Assembly: GCA_022432975.1 (NCBI GenBank)
Contig: CM039505.1
Coordinates: 23,469,916-23,533,915, forward strand
Direction of reading: 5' to 3'
From: Begonia masoniana
Taxonomy: Eukaryota; Streptophyta; Magnoliopsida; Cucurbitales; Begoniaceae
DNA length: 64,000 bases
The notes beneath the pieces were generated by a model, which was given only the letters and a program-made list of their open reading frames with translations, did not search any database and was not told the origin of the DNA. A program made the position numbers and the translations under genes. Below are positions 54,973 to 64,000 of this stretch, in pieces. The first letter of the stretch is position 1, and the number at the start of each line of letters is the position of its first letter.

Positions 54973-55161
54973 TTAATTGATAGGACTCCTTACGAGCGTT
55001 GGAATGTTAAGCTCCGTATCAAGGTCACGGTCGATATCGTCACTATCATCAATATCGCCACTATCATCAATAAGAAAACCCTTAGGTTTGTTATCCATGA
55101 ACTTGTTCAGAAATACTGTAATGAAAGGAACATAGGAGTTTGTCGCTAGGTATTTGACCAA
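54973..55161 (-). CDS. Unrecognised 62-codon ORF with an acidic repeat
   Basis: [17 protein letters not shown] is followed by a run of IDDS, DIDDSDD and DIDRD. It ends four bases before the 211-codon ORF starts and may be part of the same broken frame. No family recognised. Confidence 0.3.
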   Translation of the reverse strand: MVKYLATNSYVPFITVFLNKFMDNKPKGFLIDDSGDIDDSDDIDRDLDTELNIPTLVRSPIN

Positions 55162-55324
55162 ATAGGATCGTCCAATTCCTATAGAACCTATCGCTAAAAT
55201 ACCCCTAGAGGGGGATAGGGCTAAGTGGAGCGAAAAGGGTTTTCGATGAGATGGGAAATTAAAACTATTAGCTCCACACGATGTTTGTGAATAAGTGATT
55301 GTCTGATAATGAGCAAGGAATGTC
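55162..55324. other. Short relic flank before element E
   Basis: Nothing recognisable; ends with ATGTC, the presumed left target-site duplication of element E (its right partner is beyond the window). Confidence 0.4.
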
Positions 55325-57820
55325 TGTAACGACCCCGGCCAGGAGCCGTCACGTGTTCATATCCTTTCATTAATCGTTTGCTTGACTTTTACTATTATTA
55401 CGTTCACTTACTATCTCTCAACAGACTTTCGCATTTTACATATATATTTTTTTTTCTAAACTGGTAATAGAGACGCAGAACCATTAAGGAAGACGAACCC
55501 TCTCATGCCCAACTTCCCACGCCTCGTCGGCTCAAACTTTCACAGAGTCGAGCGACTGGACTCGGTCATCGGTTTCTTGACAATTTCGGGAAAAGAGGAA
55601 GTGCCCTCAATTCTCTTAACAAAATACCACTCGGGTCTGCATGGGTTGCATGCGTTGACAACCCTCAGAAACTTAGTCGTCCGGTCATCACGTGTATTAC
55701 GCGTGACTCGCTTATCATCACCTAAAAGGAGACATCTTCCGGTGGGCACGTGGGCCTCGCGTGCTAAATTAAAACATCATCCGGTCACTAAATGACAAAA
55801 ACACATTTTACATCTTCCGGTGGTGTCATCCGGAAGACTAAACCATCATACAACTATCCTTCGGCATCTGCCGATGACGTCAGCCGGAAGACTAAACCAA
55901 CAAACAACTACCCTTCGGCATCTGCCGATGACGTCAGCCGGAAGACTAAACCATCAAACAATTAACTCTCGGCATATGCCGATGACGTCAACCGGAAGAC
56001 TAAACCATCAACAACTATTCCTACGGCATCTGCCAATGACGTCAGCCGGAAGACTAAACCCTCAACAACTATTCCTTCGGCATCTGCCGATGACGTCAGC
56101 CGGAAGACTACCTCTTCCAGCTTCCGTCTTACGGTAGAGAACTCTAAATCATCAAATGACTCCTTCCAACAGAAAGAAAACACAACTCATTCAAAATGCG
56201 TAAAGCGGAAGACTTAAGCAACAGACCATTTATAAATCTATATAATCATTCCCTGACTCAGTGATCACTAGACAGTTTCAAAGCTCAACGTTTTAAAATA
56301 ATCTCATCCTACTTAAACTACCATATTCTTTAATATACTGTAACATAAGAGTCTTAACCAGGGGTCATAAATCGCCTCTCCAGTCCCGCACTGTCACCTT
56401 GAGCATCCTCTAGCAACCAGCCTTAATCATCCTCTTTGAACATAACATCCTCACGTGAACCTTCTTCACCTACACCATAAGGTTTAACTATAAGCCTAAT
56501 GCTTAGTAAGGAATGCATGCTGACAGATATACATGAGTACACAATTTAAAGAAACATAAGTTCATAAACCATTCTTCATTCATGTTCATCTTTATCATTT
56601 ACATTACATATATTAAGGCAGGAGACGAGGGAGGAAGACAGGGGTACATAGTCATTTGCCTATCGCGGCAGACATACATAATCATTTGCCTATCGCGGCA
56701 ATCATGATACATCACTCGGCCTCCCCAGTGGGAGAATTCGCGAGCCATACATATCATTAACTCGGCCTCCACCAGTGGGAGATTTCGCGAGTCATACATA
56801 TCATCAACTCGGCCTCCACCAGTGGGAGAATTCACGAGTCATACATAACATAGTCTTTCCCCGCTCTGCACTTAATCTTGGTTACATTTGCTTTTCATAT
56901 TCTCAACTTAATCATAACATGAACACAGTGCATGGACATAAAGTTCATAGAGAGAAGTCATATCATGAGGACAAGTAAAACATCCTGTAACTTTACATTT
57001 ACTTACACAACTTCTTCATATCGTGGAAATAACAAATCATAGTCAATAAGCTAACATCTCAGTGATTTCCTAATACCCTTACGGTGTAGGGCCCTAGTGG
57101 CCGGAAATCTTAATTCATTCACTTACCTGGATTCCTTAGCAATCCGAGCTTCTTTCCTTTAAACTTCTTCACCTAAAACATGTACATTACAGTAGTTAAA
57201 ACAAAGTCCTAATAGTCCTAATCATAAACCATCCTAGGATCTAATAGCTAAAGTCATTCCGATTCCTCTGTTTGACACACTGCAGTCTGAAATCCGAAAC
57301 TAGGTGGACAGGTTTTACCATTGATTAAATCCGAGTTGGTTACTTAAAATGCTCAGAATCGATTCGGGATGACATTTCTACTCCCAGATTTTAAAAGGTC
57401 TAAAGCTACTCGGCCACTGCTAAAAATATCCGAACTCAGTGCCGAGCTGAAAACAGAGCTCTATTTACTAATGAATGACTACATTGTCCATTTCATACCT
57501 CGGGTGTGGATTTGCAGAGAAGAGCAAGCTCGAAACCAGCCGTCGGTAAGGGAAGTTCTGGTAGCCGAGAGCAAGAACTTGGGAAAGAAGGAATCGCCGA
57601 GAGGGAATGTCGGCTACAGTGGTAATAAATGAGGTTTAAGGTTTCCATTTCCTATTTATACTAAATCCATCGATTTTAATTACAAAACTGCCACCCAACC
57701 AAGTTTCACACAACTTGTAATAAATTTGTCTTAACATTAAATTTAAATCATAACGGTTAAATAAGAGGGTGACAATGAAAATGGTCAAAAAATCACCTGG
57801 CCGAAATGTCGGGTGTTACA
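55325..57820 (-). repeat. Element E, 3' LTR
   Basis: TGTAACGACCCCGGCC to GTCGGGTGTTACA, 2496 bp. Five 54-57-bp units with CATCTGCCGATGACGTCAGC at 55860-56110. Sense TATAAATAGG at 57651-57660 and CACTGTAGCCGACA just downstream of it. Confidence 0.95.
56470..57126 (-). other. Candidate leader intron, element E 3' LTR
   Basis: Sense CCAG|GTAAGT to GGTGTAG|GTGAAG, 657 bases. Stem TAAGC-CTAAT-GCTTA at 56491-56505 (plus strand). In the 5' LTR the acceptor is at 63646 and the stem at 63667-63681, but the donor is outside the window. Confidence 0.55.
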
Positions 57821-57861
57821 TCCACCCCTCCTTAAACAAAATTTTCGTCCTCGAAAATTGC

Positions 57862-59250
57862 TCAAGCAAATAACTTAGGATATTTGTCCAACATCTCCTG
57901 CTGCCTTTCCCATGTGGCTTCTTCAATGCCGTGATTTGTCCATAAAACTTTCACCAATGGGATCTCTTTGTTTCTCAGAGTCTTGACTGCATATTCCAAT
58001 ATCTGTATCGGTTTCTCCTCATACTCCAGTGTCGGCTCTAAACCAATATCCGATGGCTGGATGACCTTCATCGGATCACGCATGCACTTTCTTAACATTG
58101 ACACATGGAAGACATTATGAACTTTATCCAATGATGGAGGCAGTTGCAGTCTGTAAGCTGTACTCCCGATTTTTGCCAAGACAGGGAAGGGTCCAATAAA
58201 TCTAGGATTAAGTTTTCCCTTCTTGCCAAATCTTAAGACTCCTTTGAATGGTGACACCTTTAAGAATACTTCATCTCCTACCGAAAACTCGAGTTCCCTT
58301 CTCCTTTGATCTGCGTAACACTTCTGCCGGCTTTGTGCAGTCATCATTCTTTTCCGAATAGTGGTAATCTTATCTGACATTTGCTGCAGAATATCAGGTC
58401 CAAGAAGTTTTGCTTCACCAACCTCGTCCCAATAAAGAGGTGACCTACATTTCCTACCATACAGTGCTTCATAAGGTGCCATACCAATGGTGGACTGATA
58501 ACTGTTATTGTAGGAGAATTCAACTAGAGGTAATTGTCTGCTCCAAGTTGTCTGAAAGTCAAGTACACATGCTCTCAACATATCTTCGAGTATTTGAATC
58601 GTCCTTTCTGACTGGCCATCGGTCTGTGGGTGAAAAGCTGTGCTGAAAGATAACCTTGTACCCAATGTACCTTGCAAACTTTTCCAGAATCGAGAGGTGA
58701 ACCTTGGGTCACGGTCAGAGACAATGGATACAAGGATCCCATGCAACCTAATAATTTCCTGAACATAAAGATCAGCAAATTGGTCCATCGTATAGGTGGT
58801 CCTTACAGGTAAGAAATAGGCTGATTTCGTCAGTCTATCCACCACAACCCAAATACAGTCATGTCCTTTTGTCGTCTTAGGTAGTCCTACAACAAAATCC
58901 ATAGCTATATGTTCCCACTTCCATTCGGGAATAGGCAACGGCTTAAGAGTACCTCCTGGACGTTGGTGCTCGGCCTTGACTTGTTGGCATATTAAACAGG
59001 ACTCTACATACTTAGCAACATCCCTTTTTAGGTTAGGCCACCAGTACTGTAACTTCAGGTCTCGGTACATCTTGGTGCAGCCAGGATGTACAGAAAAGGA
59101 AGAGGAGTGCGCCTCAGCCAAGATCAACTTACGCAATTCCACATCATTAGGAATGCACCACCGATTTCTAAACCTCAGGATCCCATCCTTTGAGAGACTG
59201 AACTCAGAGGTGGTGTCCTTCAATTTATCCATCATGCTGATATTTTCCAC
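57862..59250 (-). pseudogene. Element E integrase and chromodomain
   Basis: A 462-codon frame. Residues roughly 50-95 hold the zinc-binding region (HPGCTKMYRDL ... [11 protein letters not shown]). The catalytic core follows, with aspartates in MDFVVGLP and VSDRDPRF and the glutamate in the [10 protein letters not shown] block. The last 55 residues form the chromodomain (KVLWTNHGIEEATWERQQEM), ending at the stop near 57862. The enzyme inserts element DNA and the chromodomain reads chromatin. Nothing is missing, but a one-base insertion near 59285 (in a TTTTGGG run) separates it from RT. Confidence 0.93.
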
Positions 59251-61957
59251 TGAATCCTTCTGTTGTGCATCCTTGATCCTTTCCCAAAATTGTTGGTTGA
59301 ATAGTTAACTCAGCGAGCAAGACTGATAATTCTGGAACTATCTCCAAGTCAAATTTCTGAACTTCTGTTCTTAAGGGTAAAGACATGGTTGAAATCACGG
59401 GCTGCAATGTTGTTGACATCCTACTCAACGCATCAGCTACAGAGTTAGCCTTCCCGGGGTGATACTTGATCACAAAATCATAGTCCTTGACAAATTCCAA
59501 CCAACGTCTCTGTCTCATGTTCAATTCCTTCTGTGTGAAGAGGTACTTTAGACTTTTATGGTCAGAAAACACCTCACATTGCTGTCCATATAAATAGTGC
59601 CTCCAAATCTTCAAGGCAAAAACAACAGCAGCTAATTCTAGATCATGAGTGGGGTAACTTTGCTCGTAACTCTTTAGCTGCCTAGAAGCATACGCTATAA
59701 CTTTACCCTCTTGCATCAAAACACAACCTAAACCGACTTTAGAAGCATCACAGTAAACACTAAATTTTCCTTCTTCGGTTGGAAGGGTCAATACAGGAGC
59801 TGTTGTTAACTTCAGTTTTAACGTCTGGAAGCTGTCTTCACAGGCTTCAGTCCAAGAATACTTAATGTCCTTCTTTGTTAAACCTGTCAGGGGTTTAGCT
59901 ATCGTGGAAAATCCCTTGATGAACTTCCTGTAATAGCCTGCCAATCCAAGGAAGCTGCGGACCTCGCTGGCATTCTTAGGTTGAGGCCAATCCCTTACTG
60001 CCTGAATTTTGGTCGGGTCCACAGATATGCCATTAGCAGAAACTACATGGCCAAGGAAATTAACCTTATCTAACCAAAACTCACACTTAGACAGCTTGGC
60101 GTAAAGTTGATGCTCCTTCAATGTCGTCAAAACTACTTTCAAATGTTCTTCATGGTCAGCCACAGTTCGAGAGTATATCAAGATATCATCTATGAACACA
60201 ATCACAAACTTATCTAAATACTCACGAAACACACGGTTCATTAGATCCATAAAAGCGGCAGGGGCGTTTGTCAAACCAAACGACATGACTAGGAACTCAT
60301 AATGTCCATAGCGGGTTCTGAAGGCTGTCTTTGGTATATCCCCTTCCTTAACCTTCAGTTGGTAGTAACCCGAACGTAAATCTATCTTTGAAAATACCTT
60401 AGCTCCTTGCAATTGGTCAAACAAATCGTCAATCCTGGGTAAGGGGTACCTATTCTTGATTGTCAACTTATTTAGTTCCCTGTAGTCTATGCACATTCTA
60501 AGAGAACCATCATTCTTCCTTACAAATAAGACTGGTGCACCCCAAGGAGAACTACTGGGGCGAATAAATCCCTTGTCAACCAACTCCTGCAGTTGGACCT
60601 TCAATTCTTTCAACTCAACAGGTGCCATACGGTAAGGATTCTTGGATACAGGTGATGCCTCGGGGTATGTATCAATCACAAATTCTATTTCCCTATCAGG
60701 TGGTATACCCGGTAAATCATCTAAGAATGCCTCGGGAAACTCTCGGACTATAGGAATATCCTGTAGCTTAATTTTATTCTTCACCCGGTCATCTATTACA
60801 CTAGCCAGGTAGCTCTCACAACCACCTCTCAGCATTCGGTATATTTCTAGTGAGGATATAATTGGTATCTTACTTATTTTAGGAATAGCTTGGAAGGAAT
60901 AATGGTTATCATTTGGGGGTCTAAAATCAACTATTCCAGATCGACAACTTATCGTGGCATGATGTCTAAATAACCAATCCATCCCTAATATCACTTCATA
61001 CCCTTTTATGTCAATGACAATTAATTCCGCATAGAGATTCTTATCCCCTAAGGACACGACGTCACCCTTAACAATCTGCTCTGAATGTAGGGACCTCCCT
61101 GATGGCAACACAACACTATATAACCTTTCAGCTGGTAAGGGTCCTATGCTATGTTTGCATACAAACAAGGTTGATATAAACGAGTGTGTGGCCCCTGTAT
61201 CTATGAGTGTATAAGCAGCAAAACCACAGATCATGATGGTACCTGATATGACTGTATGTTGATCAGCTCCCTCATCTTCCATCAATGCATACACTCTGGG
61301 TACAACCCTTGCACGGTTCGGGTCTGGCGGCATGGGACAATCTCTGACCATGTGTCCGGTCTTATCACACCTAAAACAGCGGCCAGAAAGCAACTTGCAC
61401 TCACCAGGGTGGTTCCTCTGACATGTAGGGCATAGAGGCGCCAGAGGTCTCTTTCCTTTTCCCTGGTCATCATTCTGGTTGAGGGGCCTCTTCATTCCAT
61501 GCTGTTGTTGCTGTGGTCCCCTGTTCTGTCGTGGCTGCCAACCCTTGTTCTGACGTGGTGGCGGCTGAGCGTCCTTCATGAGTTTCTTTGGCTGTTCGCG
61601 TTGTGCATATGCTGTCATTTCTGCCTCTTCTAGCTCCAAGGCCTTAGCCGTCACTTCACCATAAGGTACATTATGTATCCCGGCAGTCTTCACTTTCATG
61701 TACAGACTTGGCTTCAGTCCTTGAACAAACTGGTAAATCTTATCTTCCTCATCCTCAATCATACGGGGAGCAAACCGTGATAAAGCATCAAATTCACATA
61801 TATAATCCGTCACAGAGCCAGTTTGTCGTAGATTCATAAACTCCTTCTTCTTGTTGGCCCGAACAGTCCTATTGAAGTACTTGTCGAAGAAGGCAGTCTT
61901 GAACATCCCCCAGGTCATAGCTTCGGTATTAGGGGTGCTCTGGATCGAGTCCACCAA
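59225..61957 (-). pseudogene. Element E gag-protease-RT-RNase H frame
   Basis: A 910-codon frame. Residues 1-120 are the capsid-like second half of gag ([20 protein letters not shown]), then a basic, glutamine-rich linker. The zinc knuckle is at 194-207 ([14 protein letters not shown]) and protease DTG at 253-255. RT has [14 protein letters not shown] and [10 protein letters not shown]; RNase H has [10 protein letters not shown] and [11 protein letters not shown]. All catalytic motifs are present. It has no natural start because a one-base deletion near 61940 separates it from the gag N-terminus, and it ends out of frame in GKYQHDG where the second lesion lies. Length and order are those of an autonomous Tekay polyprotein. 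Confidence 0.94.
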
Positions 61958-62301
61958 TGCCTTGCACTTAACTCCAAATGAAAGACAGCATAGGTGACCT
62001 TATCCCCTTCGTCAACCTTTGCATACTTAAACATGTCTTCAATCTTTCGGATCCACTCCTCAGCATGGACAGGATCTGAAACATACCCATTAAACACCGG
62101 GGGTCGAAGCCGATGAAAACGTTCACCCCCATGGTCATGAGTTGCATTAGTACTGGAGTTGCCTTGTTCTTCTCTAGCTGTCATCAGTCGTTCTATCTGG
62201 TGAGATTGGCGCATGACTAACTCAGTCAATTGAGCAATAGCATTGCTATCCTCATTGCTCTCTCTCTGTTGACCTCTAACCATCTTGGGATTCCTAGACA
62301 A
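61915..62301 (-). pseudogene. Element E gag N-terminus
   Basis: The start at 62301 (MSRNPKMVRG) gives the polar N-terminal region (QLTELVMRQSHQIERLM, probably coiled coil), FHRLRPPVFNGYVSDP and AEEWIRKIEDMFKYA. It runs out of frame in [10 protein letters not shown] after the one-base deletion. The start lies about 130 bases downstream, in sense, of the primer-binding site. Confidence 0.9.
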
Positions 62302-62430
62302 ATCATTTCAGACATAATTTAACTTAATGACATACATGAAATCATAAACACTTACAGTTGCTGAGGTGTGCTCAAGTGACAGTCAGTGCTGGGAGGCAGT
62401 CTGCAGAATCGGTTTTAGAACCTGGTTTTG

Positions 62431-62442
62431 CTTTGATACCAC
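62431..62442 (-). other. Primer-binding site of element E
   Basis: Sense TGGTATCAAAGC, initiator tRNA-Met type with one change (A for G at the ninth base), three bases from the LTR at 62446. Confidence 0.85.
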
Positions 62443-62445
62443 AAT

Positions 62446-64000
62446 TGTAACGACCCCGGCCAGGAGCCGTCACGTGTTCATATCCTTTCATTAATCGTTT
62501 GCTTGACTTTTACTATTATTACGTTCACTTACTATCTCTCAACAGACTTTCGCATTTTACATATATATATTTTTTTTCTAAACTGGTAATAGAGACGCAG
62601 AACCATTAAGGAAGACGAACCCTCTCATGCCCAACTTCCCACGCCTCGTCGGCTCAAACTTTCACAGAGTCGAGCGACTGGACTCGGTCATCGGTTTCTT
62701 GACAATTTCGGGAAAAGAGGAAGTGCCCTCAATTCTCTTAACAAAATACCACTCGGGTCTGCATGGGTTGCATGCGTTGACAACCCTCAGAAACTTAGTT
62801 GTCCGGTCATCACGTGTATTACGCGTGACTCGCTTATCATCACCTAAAAGGAGACATCTTCCGGTGGGCACGTGGGCCTCGCGTGCTAAATTAAAACATC
62901 ATCCGGTCACTAAATGACAAAAACACATTTTACATCTTCCGGTGGCGTCATCCGGAAGACTAAACCATCATACAACTATCCTTCGGCATCTGCCGATGAC
63001 GTCAGCCGGAAGACTAAACCAACAAACAACTACCCTTCGGCATCTGCCGATGACGTCAGCCGGAAGACTAAACCATCAAACAATTAACTCTCGGCATCTG
63101 CCGATGACGTCAACCGGAAGACTAAACCATCAACAACTATTCCTACGGCATCTGCCGATGACGTCAGCCGGAAGACTAAACCCTCAACAACTATTCCTTC
63201 GGCATCTGCCGATGACGTCAGCCGGAAGACTAAACCCTCAACAACTATTCCTTCGACATCTGCCGATGACGTCACCCGGAAGACTACCTCTTCCAGCTTC
63301 CGTCTTACGGTAGAGAACTCTAAATCATCAAATGACTCCTTCCAACAGAAAGAAAACACAACTCATTCAAAATGCATAAAGCGGAAGACTTAAGCAACAG
63401 ACCATTTATAAATCTATATAATCATTCCCTGACTCAGTGATCACTAGACAGTTTCAAAGCTCAACGTTTTAAAATAATCTCATCCTACTTAAACTACCAT
63501 ATTCTTTAATATACTGTAACATAAGAGTCTTAACCAGGGGTCATAAATCGCCTCTCCAGTCCCGCACTGTCACCTTGAGCATCCTCCAGCAACCAGCCTT
63601 AAGCATCCTCTTTGAACATAACATCCTCACCTGAACCTTCTTCACCTACACCATAAGGTTTAACTATAAGCCTAATGCTTAGTAAGGAATGCATGCTGAC
63701 AGATATACATGAGTACACAATTTAAAGAGACATAAGTTCATAAACCATTCTTCATTCATGTTCATCTTTATCATTTACATAACATATATTAAGGCAGGAG
63801 ACGAGGGAGGAAGACAGGGGTACATAGTCATTTGCCTATCGCGGCAGACATACATAATCATTTGCCAATCGCGGCAATCATGATACATCACTCGGCCTCC
63901 CAAGTGGGAGAATTCGCGAGCCATACATATCATTAACTCGGCCTCCACCAGTGGGAGATTTCGCGAGTCATACATATCATCAACTCGGCCTCCACCAGTG
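62446..64000 (-). repeat. Element E, 5' LTR, cut by the window end
   Basis: Collinear with 55325 onward. It has six rather than five CATCTGCCGATGACGTCA units (62980-63280). The promoter and candidate donor would lie beyond 64000. Confidence 0.95.

Larger units (their letters stand above)
55325..64000 (-). mobile_element. Element E: young Tekay chromovirus, runs off the window
   Basis: Left (3') LTR 55325-57820, polypurine tract, integrase, RT, protease and gag, primer-binding site, and the first 1555 bases of the 5' LTR. Apart from one extra minisatellite unit and a few single-base changes the two LTRs look identical over the visible part, so it inserted recently. Two one-base frame shifts are the only lesions I see in gag-pol. 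The same family left the solo LTR at 6646-9289. Confidence 0.95.

Noticed and set aside
55505..55795. 96-codon plus ORF repeated exactly at 62627-62917
   Set aside because: It recurs only because both copies are in the two LTRs of element E; antisense to the element and without a domain.

Overview
The window is plant nuclear heterochromatin, almost certainly from a eudicot. It is built of nested and decayed LTR retrotransposons with two 100-N assembly gaps (11032-11131 and 37468-37567). Evidence for a plant: Ty3/gypsy chromoviruses of Tekay and CRM type, a Sirevirus-like Ty1/copia LTR, a nuclear copy of the plastid gene ndhB, and the first two coding exons of a plant ARL2/TITAN5 small GTPase. 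I see no bacterial gene, tRNA gene, rRNA gene or CRISPR array.

Layout. 1-5300: a CRM-like gypsy pol relic (+) split by a solo LTR (1898-4394, TSD ACTAA). 6234-10317: a Sirevirus-like LTR (-) split by another solo LTR (6646-9289, TSD GGCTC) and carrying a 26-bp minisatellite; Sirevirus-type polypurine tracts follow to about 10600. 11132-11770: ndhB plastid insertion. 11812-20188: an LTR (+) abutting a gag-only element (-) in an LTR-INT-LTR-INT arrangement. 20455-30075: a complete but coding-dead Tekay element B (-, TSD TATAT). 30213-34795: an old Tekay-like relic F (-) with a triplicated zinc-knuckle segment and an Athila-like solo LTR inside. 34797-35733: a long foldback element. 35830-37467: the ARL2 5' end, the only host gene. 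37568-48783: two Tekay elements, C (-) and D (+), each lacking its 5' part and fused head to head at about 43826. 48784-55324: gypsy-like relics with a solo LTR (51419-53998, TSD GTTTG) and an unrecognised 211-codon ORF. 55325-64000: the youngest Tekay element E (-), running off the window end, with nearly identical LTRs and two one-base frameshifts.

Four related LTR families of about 2.0-2.6 kb recur: B/C, D plus the solo at 1898, E plus the solo at 6646, and A/G (11812, 17228, 51419). Where complete, each has a TATA box near its sense 5' end, so the transcribed leader should be very long. All families contain what looks like a leader intron of 480-657 bases, with a GTAAGT-type donor, a TGTAG acceptor, and a five- to six-bp stem-loop 20-25 bases before the acceptor. 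The arms of the stem change together between families. Downstream of it every family has arrays of short palindrome-like repeats: CATCTGCCGATG with TGACGTCA in B-E, GATCGATC or GCAGCGATCGCTGC in A/G. This leader architecture is the most interesting signal in the window. All assignments are from reading the sequence; no database search was run.
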